A stretch of 64,000 bases of DNA from Pseudomonas sp. ANT_J12 (GCF_008370045.1 NZ_VOBN01000016.1:62001-126000), one strand, 5' to 3'. Shown: positions 10,201 through 18,348, counted from the first letter of the stretch. The notes: a model not told the origin generated them from the sequence alone. Made by a program: numbers and translations.

Positions 10201-10372
10201 TGACTCGATTTCCAGCGGGGTGATTTTCACCGGTGGTATTCCGACGCTGAACGCGATCGTCAACAATGCGTCCCGCAAAATTGTGAACGACTCCAGTGGC
10301 GGCATTACCTCCCTGGTGGAAAAAACCGGCGGTGGCGGCAGCCGTCGCATCATGTGGCGACAAATACAGTAA
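7265..10372 (+). CDS. pilY1: Type IV pilus tip adhesin/biogenesis factor PilY1
   Basis: Large secreted pilus-tip protein of 1035 residues. The ATG at 7265 gives an N-terminal signal peptide (LFGALLSLYLAAPAYAF). A von Willebrand A-like region begins with the MIDAS motif DDSGS at residues 56-60. The C-terminal half is the PilY beta-propeller, and a calcium-binding loop DTNGDGLVD lies at residues 969-977. A longer opening beginning at 7079 runs through pilX and is rejected. In P. aeruginosa PilY1 controls extension/retraction and surface sensing; the same role is inferred here. A separate pilY2 gene is not present between pilY1 and pilE. Confidence 0.93.
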   Translation: MPSIDARGGWRRGWAQVLFGALLSLYLAAPAYAFTPSDSPLLSAAAVPPNVMLLIDDSGSMNTIIFAAGFDPTVNRTPARQCNAFIGLCLSSSDIVGNSIFLSSLPTSGCSGGAYAFYNNSLTPQCIKLPDPVGNENTRYTDDYLSYLVGLANGSNRDFTNGSIPNDYRINVARNVSSALVTSNRGLRIGLATFNSPTSTNSGNGGYIARAVSDLAVVTGSVTQAQADTNYNALISSINGLGAVANTPLAETYYEITRYFRGMAPYYNTTPTTYTSPIQYRCQKNYGVVVTDGLPTYDRTFPTSDPLGGTRLPNWDGINNDGNNIAGDDEGDTLYLDDIAKFAFDIDMRSTGTDLAGKSWTAADFPKQYMNTYTVGFTAANPMLSDAAAYGQGLYYQANDAAGLNTALSSALSNITSKAGSGGSGVTSGTTVASGSSYFQTSYDPKDWRGTIKSYGFTANGSVNTASVLWTTDTAIVPGATAPTYQSWNTLTNAAITLAYSNFSPAQQTSLSQSLPTGIVGNDLVEWSKGTNKTGLKVRSVLLGDIINSPLALASPTDQTASDLVGDSTYTTYLATKAANMSPSLVVNANDGFLNVINAANGARRYAYMPSSVLPSLRYIADPTYINGVSHKFLVDGQVGVFDAQLSSAWKTLALGGVGAGGKTFYAVQLFDASAGNVFKALWEISAPATANTANAFNDLGYAYARPEVARLADGRWAAFISNGYGSNSGVAALYVVDVRDGSLIRKIVIDNTETTNGLSSVKLRVNSQNVVQAAYGGDLKGRLWKFDLSGATTDTWGVAFSGKPLFTAPGGATQPITAQPLLADNSLGGKQVFFGTGKFNEAIDKTNKDLQAFYSVWDADGGSGQLTVSSLQAQAVTGVTSGSTGGQFITTSQNDTTYPAEKGWYLPLVYNNVLTGERVINQASLVAGRVVFTTASVDTTDPCASFGTGKLVELDAFSGKMLNYAVLDTNGDGLVDSTDSISSGVIFTGGIPTLNAIVNNASRKIVNDSSGGITSLVEKTGGGGSRRIMWRQIQ

Positions 10373-10387
10373 GTGAGAGTTGAGGCA

Positions 10388-10783
10388 ATGCGCAGATCCA
10401 ACCGAGGTTTTACCCTGATCGAAATCATGATCGTGATTGCGATCATCGGAATCATTATCACCATTGGCTACCCGAGCTTCACCGAGTACATGAAAAAGGG
10501 CCGGCGCGCCGAGGTGACCGGGCTGCTGTCCGAACAGGCGCAAATTCTTGAGCGGTTCTATTCCAAGAGCAATGTCTATACCGGCGCCACCGGCCTGAGC
10601 GCAGGTAACGACTTTTACACCATCACCCCGACCCTTACCGATCAGGCCTTTACGCTGACGGCGGTGCGCAAGTCGGGTACGAGCATGGCGACCGACAAGT
10701 GTGGGGATTTCACGATCACCAATACCGGCGTCAGAAGCATGCTCAACGCCACGGCTACCACCAAGGATTGCTGGGGCCGCTGA
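10388..10783 (+). CDS. pilE: Type IV minor pilin PilE
   Basis: Predicted minor pilin of 131 residues: MRRSNRGFTLIEIMIVIAII, cleaved after Gly7, Glu5 present. I choose the ATG at 10388 because GAGG precedes it; a GTG at 10373 would add five residues and shift the leader. The C-terminal domain has two cysteines (DKCGDF and TKDCWGR) forming the usual D-region disulfide. It follows pilY1 after 15 bases and ends the minor pilin unit. It resembles the major pilin more than its neighbours do, but its place after pilY1 supports PilE. Confidence 0.88.
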   Translation: MRRSNRGFTLIEIMIVIAIIGIIITIGYPSFTEYMKKGRRAEVTGLLSEQAQILERFYSKSNVYTGATGLSAGNDFYTITPTLTDQAFTLTAVRKSGTSMATDKCGDFTITNTGVRSMLNATATTKDCWGR

Positions 10784-10839
10784 GTTTCCTTTTCGGGCGC
10801 CTTTTGCGTCCCCTGTCTATTGAACGGTTGGATCAGAAC

Positions 10840-11940
10840 ATGAGCAGGCAACAGCAAGTGGTGATTGTCGGCGGCGGGGTGATTGGCCTGCTGACCGCGT
10901 TCAATCTCGCGTCCGAAGTGCAGAGCGTTGTGCTGCTGGATCGCTCGAACGTCGGCCAGGAATCGTCCTGGGCTGGGGGCGGCATTGTTTCGCCGCTGTA
11001 CCCGTGGCGCTATAGCCCGGCGGTCACCGCGCTGGCTCACTGGTCCCAGGACTTTTATCCACAGCTGGGTGAGCGGCTGTTTGCCGCCACCGGCGTCGAC
11101 CCCGAAGTGCACACCACCGGCCTGTACTGGCTGGACCTCGATGATGAAGCCGAGGCGTTGGCGTGGGCCAAGCACGAGAACCGGCCGCTGCGGGCTGTGG
11201 ATATCTCGGCGGCCCATGACGCAGTGCCGGTTCTGGGCGGCGGTTTCTCCCGGGCCATCTACATGGCCGATGTCGCCAACGTGCGCAACCCGCGGCTGGT
11301 GAAATCCCTGAAGGCAGCCCTGTTGGCAATGCCGAACGTGACGATCCATGAACAGTGCGAAGTCAGCGGGTTTATCCGTGACGGCGACGCGGTGGTCGGG
11401 GTACAGACGTCCTCGGGCGCTATTCATGGCGACCAGGTGGTGCTGACGGCGGGTGCCTGGAGCGGTGATCTGCTCAAGAGTCTTGGTTTGGAACTGCCGG
11501 TCGAGCCAGTCAAAGGCCAGATGATTCTCTACAAGTGCGCGGCTGACTTTTTGCCGAGCATGGTCTTGGCCAAGGGCCGTTATGCGATTCCGCGCCGCGA
11601 CGGGCATATCCTGATCGGCAGCACGCTGGAGCACGAGGGATTCGACAAGACCCCGACCGAGTCGGCGCTGGAAAGCCTGATGGCCTCGGCCGTGGAGTTG
11701 ATCCCGGCGTTGGCGGAGGCCGAGGTGGTGGGGCATTGGGCCGGGCTGCGGCCGGGTTCGCCGGAAGGTATTCCGTATATTGGCCGGGTGCCGGGGTTTG
11801 CCGGGCTGTGGCTCAACTGCGGGCATTACCGCAACGGATTGGTGCTGGCGCCAGCGTCGTGCCAGTTGTTTGCGGATGTGATGCTGGGCAGGGCGCCGAT
11901 CATTGATCCGGCGCCGTATGCACCAGTGGGGCGAATTTAA
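10840..11940 (+). CDS. thiO: Glycine oxidase ThiO (FAD-dependent)
   Basis: Flavoenzyme that oxidises glycine to the imine used for thiazole formation in thiamine synthesis. The ATG at 10840 gives 366 residues starting MSRQQQVVIVGGGVIGLLTA, the N-terminal GxGxxG FAD-binding motif. AGGGIVSPLYPWRY follows, and the C-terminal end has GLRPGSPEGIPYIGRVPG and GHYRNGLVLAP, typical of ThiO and related DAO-family oxidases. It sits 56 bases after pilE; no other thiamine genes are nearby, so co-transcription with pilus genes is probably incidental. ThiO is the most likely member of the DAO family here. Confidence 0.88.
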   Translation: MSRQQQVVIVGGGVIGLLTAFNLASEVQSVVLLDRSNVGQESSWAGGGIVSPLYPWRYSPAVTALAHWSQDFYPQLGERLFAATGVDPEVHTTGLYWLDLDDEAEALAWAKHENRPLRAVDISAAHDAVPVLGGGFSRAIYMADVANVRNPRLVKSLKAALLAMPNVTIHEQCEVSGFIRDGDAVVGVQTSSGAIHGDQVVLTAGAWSGDLLKSLGLELPVEPVKGQMILYKCAADFLPSMVLAKGRYAIPRRDGHILIGSTLEHEGFDKTPTESALESLMASAVELIPALAEAEVVGHWAGLRPGSPEGIPYIGRVPGFAGLWLNCGHYRNGLVLAPASCQLFADVMLGRAPIIDPAPYAPVGRI

Positions 11941-11976
11941 GGCGAAGAGCAAGATACCGCGGACGCCACAAACCTG

Positions 11977-12071
11977 GTAGGAGCGAGGCTTGCCCGCGAA
12001 GGCGTCATCACAGGATCGCAGCCATCGGGGGAAACCTGTGCTCCTGGAGCTGGCGAAGGCTGCGATCTTTT
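11977..12071. repeat. REP-type repeats between thiO and pilR
   Basis: The 137-bp convergent gap between thiO and pilR holds GTAGGAGCGAGGCTTGCCCG near 11977, then an inverted pair GATCGCAGCC (about 12015) and GGCTGCGATC (about 12058). These are two REP-like families also seen elsewhere in this window (for example 24.1 and 34.6 kb). The hairpin may serve as a transcription end for both genes. No canonical U-tract terminator is clear. Confidence 0.7.
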
Positions 12072-12077
12072 AAGCGG

Positions 12078-13418
12078 TCAATCCAATCCCAGCTTCTTGA
12101 GCCGATAGCGCATCGACCGAAACGACAGATTCAACCGCTGTGCCGCCGCCGTGCGGTTCCAGCGGGTTTCTTCCAGCGCCTGGAGGATGAGTTTGCGTTC
12201 GACGTTTTCCAGATAATCCTCCAGGTTGTCGATCCGCGTCAGGTCCGGCACGCCAGCCTCGGCGGCGCAGTTACCTTCGGCCAGGCGCAGGTCGGCGGCT
12301 TCGATCTGTTTGTTCTCGCACAAGGTGTGGGCGCGTTCGAGCATGTTCTCCAACTCCCGCACATTGCCCGGGAAGCGGTAGCTTTTCAGCGCTTCGACGG
12401 CTTGCGGGTGCAGCTTGGCGGCGGGTTGGCCGGTGCCGGCCGCCAGGCGCTTGAGCACGTGGCTGGCCAGGGTCTCGATATCGTCCCGGCGTTCGCGCAA
12501 GGGCGGGACCCGCAATTCGATCACGTTCAGGCGATAGTACAAATCCTGGCGAAAACGTTCGGCACTGACTTCGGCGTCGAGGTCTTTATGGGTGGCGCAG
12601 AGGATGCGCACATCGACCACGGTTTCCTGTTGTCCGCCGACGCTGCGCACCGCTTTTTCCTGAATCGCCCGCAGCAGCTTGACCTGCATGGCCAGTGGCA
12701 GATCAGCCACTTCGTCGAGAAACAGGGTGCCGCCATGGGCCGCCTGGAACAGTCCGGGCTTGTCTTCGATGGCGCCGCTGAAACTGCCCTTGCGATGGCC
12801 GAAGAATTCACTTTCCATCAGTTCCGACGGTATCGCCCCACAATTGACCGGGACGAAAGGTCGGCTGGCGCGTGGGCCTTGTTCGTGGATCAGGCGGGCG
12901 ACCAGTTCCTTGCCGCTGCCGGATTCGCCGCTGATGTACACCGGGGCCTGGCTGCGGGCCAGTTTATCGATCTGTTTACGCAGGCTGCGCATCGGCAGTG
13001 AATCGCCGAGCAAGCGGCGATCAATCGCGGTGCTGGCGCCACCCGGTGCGGGCAGGCGCAGGGCGCTGGTGACCAGCTCTCGCAGGCGGGTGAGGTCCAC
13101 CGGTTTAGTCAGGAAGTCGAAGGCTCCGGCCTTGAGGGCGTTGATCGCCGTTTCCAGGTTGCCGTAGGCCGTGATCATCGCCACCGGCACTTGGGGGTAA
13201 CGTTGCTGGATGTGTTGCACCAACTCCAGGCCAGTGCCATCGGGCAGGCGCATGTCGGTCAGGCACAGATCGAACGTCTCCCGGCCCAGCAGGGCCTGGG
13301 CTTCGCCGAGGTTACGGGCACTGAAGGTGTCGAGTTTCATCCGTCCCAGGGTGATTTCCAGGAGTTCGCGAATATCCGGCTCGTCGTCGACGATCAGGAC
13401 TTTCTGCTGTGGGCTCAT
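12078..13418 (-). CDS. pilR: Sigma-54 response regulator PilR
   Basis: Activator of pilA transcription with RpoN. The 446-residue protein starts MSPQQKVLIVDDEPDIRELL at 13418. Domains in order: receiver (about residues 5-120, phosphorylated Asp in LCLTDMRLPDG), AAA+ sigma-54 interaction domain with Walker A GESGSGKE, and a C-terminal Fis-type helix-turn-helix (WNRTAAAQRLNLSFRSMRYR). The sigma-54 contact loop reads GSFSGA rather than GAFTGA. It starts 2 bases after the pilS stop. Its likely target, the sigma-54 promoter of pilA, is visible in this window at 33243. Confidence 0.95.
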   Translation of the reverse strand: MSPQQKVLIVDDEPDIRELLEITLGRMKLDTFSARNLGEAQALLGRETFDLCLTDMRLPDGTGLELVQHIQQRYPQVPVAMITAYGNLETAINALKAGAFDFLTKPVDLTRLRELVTSALRLPAPGGASTAIDRRLLGDSLPMRSLRKQIDKLARSQAPVYISGESGSGKELVARLIHEQGPRASRPFVPVNCGAIPSELMESEFFGHRKGSFSGAIEDKPGLFQAAHGGTLFLDEVADLPLAMQVKLLRAIQEKAVRSVGGQQETVVDVRILCATHKDLDAEVSAERFRQDLYYRLNVIELRVPPLRERRDDIETLASHVLKRLAAGTGQPAAKLHPQAVEALKSYRFPGNVRELENMLERAHTLCENKQIEAADLRLAEGNCAAEAGVPDLTRIDNLEDYLENVERKLILQALEETRWNRTAAAQRLNLSFRSMRYRLKKLGLD

Positions 13419-13420
13419 GT

Positions 13421-15010
13421 TCAACGTTGTTTCCGTCCGTGTGCAAAGGTGATGCGAAAGCAGCCGCCGCCTTGGCGTGGTTTGAAGTCTAGGCGGGCCT
13501 GGTTGCTTTCGCACAGCTCACGGGACAGATAGAGCCCAAGGCCGGTGCCTTGGGTGCTGGTGGTAAAGAACGGTTCGAACAGGTGCACTTGCTGGTCCGG
13601 TGCCACGCCGGGACCGTTGTCCAGCACTTCGAGCACCGGTAACTGGCTGTCGGCGTCGATAAACAGCTCAAGCCAGACCTCGGCCCTGTCATGGGTCAAG
13701 GCGCTGTGCCGCCAGGCGTTGCGCAACAGGTTGTCGAGAATTTGCGTCAGTTGGTTCGGGTCCATCAGCGTTGTGAAGTGGCCCAGGCCGATGCGCAGGT
13801 GAATGTGCTGGCGTTCGCTCGCGGCTTCACGGGGCTCTTCGACGAACTGCATTAGCCAAGGCTTCAGGTCGAGCCGTTGCGGTGCGGTTTGCTGGCGGCG
13901 GGACAGTTGCAGGACGTTTTCGATAACCCGATTCATTCGCTGAGAGTGGTCTTGAATAATCTGGGTCAGACGTCGATCCGCGCCGTTCAGTTCCTCGGAT
14001 TCCTGCAGCAACTGCGCGGCGTGACTAACGGCGCCCAACGGATTGCGGATTTCGTGGGCGATACCGGCGGTCAGGCGACCGAGGGCGGCGAGCTTCAGTT
14101 GTTGGGCTTGTTGGGCAATCTGGGCGAGGTCTTCGAGAAAGATCAGGGTCTGATGGTGCGGGCTTTGGTCCAGGGCAATAAAACTCGGCTGCAACTCCAG
14201 GCCGGAATGGGCGACTTTCAGGCTCTGGGGGCGCAAGGTCGGGTTGTTCAGCCACAGTTGCAGGCGTTCGACCAGGGTTGGCGAGTAATCATCGATCAGT
14301 TCCCCATCCAGACGTTCCTGCCCCAGCAAGGACAGGGCGCTGTGGTTGGCCAGTTGCACGCGGCGCTGGTCGTCGAGCACAAGGATGCCGGTGCGCATGC
14401 GTTGCAGGATCAATGCGTTGAGGGCCTCAAGGCCGACCACTTCGCTGGCCCGCTGTTCGGCGAGGTGTTCGCTGACTTCCAGGCGCCGGATCAAGCCTTG
14501 CACCAGCAACGCGGCGGCAAAGCACAGCGCGCCAAGGGTGCCGGCTTGCAGATAGTCGCTGGGGCTGGTGGGGTGGCTGAAGCTCAGCAGGAAGCTTGAG
14601 CCGACGATGCCAAGGGCCGCGACCGCCGCAATCAACAGGCCGATACGCCCGCGCAGCAGGGTGTTGCCGATCGCCACCGACACGATCAGCAAATTGCCGA
14701 TGGCGCTGGCTACACCGCCGGCGGCGTAGAACAGGCCGCATAACAGCAAGACGTCGACCAGGGTCAAACTGAACAGCTGCGCCGGGCGCCGGGTGTTCTC
14801 CAGGAACACCACCAGCAGGATGTTCAGCACCAGATACAACCAGCTGCCACTGCGCAGCAGATCGTTATTGGCGAGCGTCAGCAACTGGTTGTCCATGTTG
14901 CTGGAGATCAGCAGCACCAAGGTGATGCCGACACTTAAACGGTATAGATGGTAGAGGCGCAGCAGTCGCTGGGCCTGTTTGCTGCCGGGGCCGGAAGCCT
15001 CAGCGATCAC
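13421..15010 (-). CDS. pilS: Sensor histidine kinase PilS
   Basis: Membrane kinase partner of PilR, 529 residues. The N-terminal part has about six hydrophobic segments (residues ~25-190). A PAS-like region follows (GILVLDDQRRVQLANHSAL), then HisKA with the phospho-acceptor His in AGIAHEIRNPLGAVSHAAQL, and a C-terminal HATPase with N and G boxes (ILDNLLRNAWRHS, LDNGPGVAPD, GTGLGLYLSREL). In P. aeruginosa PilS senses PilA levels in the membrane. The start at 15010 overlaps the upstream small gene by 11 bases. Confidence 0.95.
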   Translation of the reverse strand: MIAEASGPGSKQAQRLLRLYHLYRLSVGITLVLLISSNMDNQLLTLANNDLLRSGSWLYLVLNILLVVFLENTRRPAQLFSLTLVDVLLLCGLFYAAGGVASAIGNLLIVSVAIGNTLLRGRIGLLIAAVAALGIVGSSFLLSFSHPTSPSDYLQAGTLGALCFAAALLVQGLIRRLEVSEHLAEQRASEVVGLEALNALILQRMRTGILVLDDQRRVQLANHSALSLLGQERLDGELIDDYSPTLVERLQLWLNNPTLRPQSLKVAHSGLELQPSFIALDQSPHHQTLIFLEDLAQIAQQAQQLKLAALGRLTAGIAHEIRNPLGAVSHAAQLLQESEELNGADRRLTQIIQDHSQRMNRVIENVLQLSRRQQTAPQRLDLKPWLMQFVEEPREAASERQHIHLRIGLGHFTTLMDPNQLTQILDNLLRNAWRHSALTHDRAEVWLELFIDADSQLPVLEVLDNGPGVAPDQQVHLFEPFFTTSTQGTGLGLYLSRELCESNQARLDFKPRQGGGCFRITFAHGRKQR

Positions 15011-15233
15011 TGGAGCCCGGGCCTTGCTCGAGGTGGGCCTGGCTGCAATACCACTGTTGTTGAAGGCTCAACGCGCGGTCGCGCGGCAGGTGCACGCCGC
15101 AATGGGCGCAGCGCACCATGGGGGCGGCTTCCAGTTCGGCGGAGGAGCGGGGCGCTGAAGCCTGGCCCTTGTACTTGCGCCAGAACCATACCGCAGCGGC
15201 AATCAGGGCGATCCAGAACAATAAACGGAGCAT
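15000..15233 (-). CDS. Small membrane-anchored protein with C-x2-C motif (PP0621-type)
   Basis: A 77-residue conserved protein just upstream of pilS in pseudomonads, often annotated as PP0621 family. An N-terminal transmembrane helix (LLFWIALIAAAVWFWRKYKG) is followed by a short zinc-ribbon-like part, MVRCAHCGVHLPRDRAL ending in WYCSQAH. The cysteine spacing, C-x2-C then C, suggests metal binding, though a fourth ligand would have to be a histidine. It overlaps pilS by 11 bases, so it is probably translated with it. Function is unknown; a link to PilS signalling is only suggested by position. Confidence 0.75.
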   Translation of the reverse strand: MLRLLFWIALIAAAVWFWRKYKGQASAPRSSAELEAAPMVRCAHCGVHLPRDRALSLQQQWYCSQAHLEQGPGSSDR

Positions 15234-15313
15234 GGTGGGCTGCTTAAAGAATGATGATCAGGCAGTTTAGCCAAGGACATGACGGGCGCACAGCGTAATA
15301 AATCGCCGCCATG

Positions 15314-15343
15314 AAAAAGGGAGACCCGAGGGTCTCCCTTTTT
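15314..15343. terminator. Bidirectional intrinsic terminator after bamD
   Basis: Perfect inverted repeat AAAAAGGGAGACC-CGAG-GGTCTCCCTTTTT. On the minus strand it ends bamD transcription, 15 bases after its stop. The A/T tracts on both sides would also allow termination on the plus strand. Confidence 0.9.
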
Positions 15344-15358
15344 GCACAGCCTTGGGTG

Positions 15359-16381
15359 TTAGTCGAACACACCAAAGGTCATGTAGCTGAACCACGAACG
15401 GTCGCTGTTGTTGCCTTCCGCTTCGTGTTGCTCTTCCTCGATCACGTCGCCGTTTTCATCTTTAGGCTTGAGATCGTTCGGAATCGAGTCTTTCGCGTCC
15501 TGGAACTGCTTCTGCACGTCCTGGTTGGCGCGGGTTTCGCCCGGCGGCAGCGGTGGACGGGATTCGATCAGGCCCAGAGTAGCCTTGCTCAGCCACGAAC
15601 GGTTGTCCGCTTCGTCGACCGATGGCTTGAACTGACCGTCCACCAGGCTTGGGTGGTTCGGGTAGTTGAGCTTCAGGGTTTCGAGGCTGGTGTTGGCCAG
15701 TTCGTCCAGGTGCAGACGCTGATAGGACTCGACCATCACCGCCAGGCCGTCACCGACCGAAGGGGTTTCCTGGAAGTTTTCCACCACATAACGACCACGG
15801 TTCGCGGCGGCAACGTAGGCCTGACGGGTCAGGTAGTAGTCGGCAACGTGAATCTCGTAGGAAGCCAGCAGGTTGCGCAGGTAAATCATGCGCTGCTTGG
15901 CATCCGGCGAGTAGCGGCTGTTCGGGTAGCGGCTGGTCAGCTGGGCGAACTCGTTGTACGAGTCGCGGGCAGCGCCCGGGTCACGCTTGGTCATGTCCAG
16001 CGGCAGGAAGCGCGCCAGCAGGCCGACGTCCTGGTCGAAGGAGGTCAGACCCTTGAGGTAATACGCGTAATCCACGTTCGGATGCTGTGGGTGCAAACGA
16101 ATGAAACGCTCGGCGGCAGACTTGGCAGCCTCAGGCTCGGCGTTCTTGTAGTTGGCGTAGATAAGCTCGAGTTGAGCCTGATCAGCGTAGCGCCCGAACG
16201 GATAACGCGACTCCAGGGCCTTCAGCTTGGCTGTGGCGCTGGTGTAGCTGTTGTTGTCCAGGTCGGTCTGAGCCTGCTGGTACAGCTCGACTTCGCTAAG
16301 GTTTTCGTCTACGACTTCCTTCGATGAGCAAGCAGCGGTCAATGCGAGGATGGCGATCAGCAGCAGGTGTTTCACTTGCAT
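15359..16381 (-). CDS. bamD: Outer membrane assembly lipoprotein BamD
   Basis: Essential lipoprotein of the BAM complex that inserts beta-barrel proteins in the outer membrane. The 340-residue protein starting at 16381 has signal MQVKHLLLIAILALTAAC with the lipid-modified Cys at residue 18. TPR-like repeats follow, with SEVELYQQAQTDLDNNSYTSA, YPFGRYADQAQLELIYANYK and DVGLLARFLPLDMTKRDPGA, all BamD signatures. The acidic C-terminal tail is longer than in E. coli BamD (about 245 residues). An upstream extension to 16534 would cross the divergent rluD promoter and is rejected. Confidence 0.95.
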   Translation of the reverse strand: MQVKHLLLIAILALTAACSSKEVVDENLSEVELYQQAQTDLDNNSYTSATAKLKALESRYPFGRYADQAQLELIYANYKNAEPEAAKSAAERFIRLHPQHPNVDYAYYLKGLTSFDQDVGLLARFLPLDMTKRDPGAARDSYNEFAQLTSRYPNSRYSPDAKQRMIYLRNLLASYEIHVADYYLTRQAYVAAANRGRYVVENFQETPSVGDGLAVMVESYQRLHLDELANTSLETLKLNYPNHPSLVDGQFKPSVDEADNRSWLSKATLGLIESRPPLPPGETRANQDVQKQFQDAKDSIPNDLKPKDENGDVIEEEQHEAEGNNSDRSWFSYMTFGVFD

Positions 16382-16532
16382 GGCGGCTTGCGTCCCTATG
16401 ACGGCCGCTGTCTTGGGCGGGGCCGTCCTGTTATGATGAGCGCCCCGTTGAATAGCCTCGGGGCAAAAGACGCCGTATTTAACCACAAGCGCGCAGCCGA
16501 AACCAAAGGCTGTGCCGACGCCTAGTCTGAGC

Positions 16533-17495
16533 ATGTCCGATAAAATTGAACTTCGCGCAGAGGTGCCGTCCGAATTGGGCGGCCAACGCCTCGATCAAGT
16601 CGCCGCACAATTATTCGCTGAGCACTCGCGCTCGCGCCTTTCCGCCTGGATCAAAGACGGCCGCCTGACTGTGGATGGGGCGGTTATCCGCCCGCGAGAC
16701 ATCGTTCATGGTGGTGCCATTCTTGAACTCACTGCCGAGCAGGAAGCTCAGGGCGAATGGATCGCTCAGGACATCGAACTGGACATCGTCTATGAAGACG
16801 ACGACATCCTGGTGATCAACAAACCTGCGGGTCTGGTGGTGCATCCGGCTGCCGGTCACGCTGATGGCACCCTGCTCAACGCCTTGCTGCATCACGTGCC
16901 GGACATCATCAATGTGCCCCGCGCCGGTATCGTGCATCGTCTGGACAAGGACACCACCGGTCTGATGGTGGTGGCCAAGACCATTCAAGCGCAGACGCAG
17001 CTGGTTACACAGTTGCAGAGCCGCAGCGTCAGCCGGATCTACGAGTGCATCGTGATTGGCGTAGTGACTGCCGGTGGCAAGATCAACGCGCCGATCGGTC
17101 GTCACGGCCAGCAGCGCCAGCGCATGGCGGTGATGGAAGGTGGCAAGCAGGCCGTCTCCCACTACCGCGTGCTCGAGCGTTTCCGCTCCCACACTCACGT
17201 GCGGGTGAAGCTGGAAACCGGTCGTACGCACCAGATTCGCGTGCACATGGCCCACATCAACTACCCGTTGGTCGGAGACCCTGCCTACGGCGGTCGCTTC
17301 CGCATCCCGCCGGCAGCCAGTGTGACCATGGTCGAATCGTTGAAGGCGTTCCCGCGTCAGGCCCTGCATGCGCGGTTCCTGGAGCTGGATCATCCGACCA
17401 CCGGTAAACGCATGAGCTGGGAATCGCCGCTGCCGGACGACTTCGTCTGGTTGCTGACCCTGCTCAAGCAAGACCGTGAGGCGTTCATTGGATGA
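16533..17495 (+). CDS. rluD: 23S rRNA pseudouridine synthase RluD
   Basis: Makes pseudouridines at 1911, 1915 and 1917 of helix 69 in 23S rRNA. The ATG at 16533 gives 320 residues. An S4 RNA-binding domain lies at the N terminus (GQRLDQVAAQLFAEHSRSRL), followed by the catalytic domain with HRLDKDTTGL; the catalytic Asp is residue 138. A GTG 21 bases upstream is possible but less likely. It is divergent from bamD and its stop overlaps the next gene as ATGA, the same pairing seen in many proteobacteria. Confidence 0.95.
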   Translation: MSDKIELRAEVPSELGGQRLDQVAAQLFAEHSRSRLSAWIKDGRLTVDGAVIRPRDIVHGGAILELTAEQEAQGEWIAQDIELDIVYEDDDILVINKPAGLVVHPAAGHADGTLLNALLHHVPDIINVPRAGIVHRLDKDTTGLMVVAKTIQAQTQLVTQLQSRSVSRIYECIVIGVVTAGGKINAPIGRHGQQRQRMAVMEGGKQAVSHYRVLERFRSHTHVRVKLETGRTHQIRVHMAHINYPLVGDPAYGGRFRIPPAASVTMVESLKAFPRQALHARFLELDHPTTGKRMSWESPLPDDFVWLLTLLKQDREAFIG

Positions 17496-18217
17496 GTGAC
17501 TGGCTGATTCCCGACTGGCCTGCGCCTGCCGGGGTGAAAGCCTGTGTGACCACCCGTGCGGGCGGCGTCAGTCTGACGCCGTTCGACAGCCTCAACCTCG
17601 GCGATCACGTCGACGACAGCCCTGAAGCCGTCGCCGAAAATCGCCGGCGCCTTACCGATCATTTCTCTATTCAACCGGCCTGGCTGCAACAGGTTCACGG
17701 CATTGTCGTGGCCGATGCAGACCCAAGTCAGGTGGCCACCGCCGACGCCAGTTGGACGCAAACACCCGGTGTCGCCTGCGCGGCGATGACGGCCGACTGC
17801 CTGCCTGCATTGTTTTGCGACCGTGCCGGCACGCGCGTTGCCGCGGCCCATGCCGGTTGGCGCGGGTTGGCGGCGGGCGTGCTGGAAGCGACCCTCGACA
17901 GCCTGGCCGTACCGCCCGCCGACGTGCTGGTCTGGCTCGGCCCGGCAATTGGCCCGCAGGCCTTCGAAGTCGGCCCGGAAGTCCGGGAAGTCTTCATCCG
18001 GCAATTGCCGGAAGCCACTAAAGCCTTCGTGCCGAGCCAGAACGCCGGCAAGTTCATGGCCGACATCTATGAGCTGGCGCGTTTGCGTCTGGCCGCTCGC
18101 GGTGTCACCGCTGTTTATGGTGGTGGTTTCTGCACCGTGACCGATCCGCGCTTCTTTTCTTACCGCCGCAGTCCGCGCACTGGTCGGTTTGCCTCCCTGG
18201 TCTGGCTCGAAGACTAA
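17492..18217 (+). CDS. pgeF: Multicopper-oxidase-like laccase domain protein, purine nucleoside phosphorylase YfiH type
   Basis: Member of the YfiH/PgeF (DUF152) family, 241 residues. Family motifs are visible: TTRAGGVS near the N terminus, QVHG, AMTADCLPALFCD and AAAHAGWRGLAAGVLE, whose Cys and His residues bind zinc. Family members act as purine nucleoside phosphorylase/adenosine deaminase and, in E. coli, as a peptidoglycan editing factor. Which activity matters here cannot be told from sequence. It overlaps rluD by 4 bases and is probably co-transcribed with it. Confidence 0.9.
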   Translation: MSDWLIPDWPAPAGVKACVTTRAGGVSLTPFDSLNLGDHVDDSPEAVAENRRRLTDHFSIQPAWLQQVHGIVVADADPSQVATADASWTQTPGVACAAMTADCLPALFCDRAGTRVAAAHAGWRGLAAGVLEATLDSLAVPPADVLVWLGPAIGPQAFEVGPEVREVFIRQLPEATKAFVPSQNAGKFMADIYELARLRLAARGVTAVYGGGFCTVTDPRFFSYRRSPRTGRFASLVWLED

Positions 18218-18247
18218 GCTTCCCTGATCTACATCAACTGTATGACG

Positions 18248-18275
18248 CTTGAAACTCCCAGAATCGACCGCATCT
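18248..18275 (+). promoter_or_regulatory. Predicted RpoH (sigma-32) heat-shock promoter of clpB
   Basis: CTTGAAA at 18248-18254, a 13-base spacer, then CCGCATCT at 18268-18275, matching the sigma-32 consensus CTTGAAA-N13-15-CCCCATNT with one mismatch in the -10 region. It lies about 75 bases before the clpB start, in the gap after pgeF. Heat-shock control of clpB is established in other gammaproteobacteria. Confidence 0.85.
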
Positions 18276-18348
18276 AGTGAGGTATCTGGCAGGTTTCTTC
18301 ACTCAGGATGGTTTTTTAGGTCCGGCCTGCTCAAAAGGAAGGTGACCC

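Noticed and set aside
10784..10839. pilY2 between pilY1 and pilE or after pilE
   Set aside because: The gaps are 15 and 56 bases, too short for pilY2, and no such frame exists on either side.
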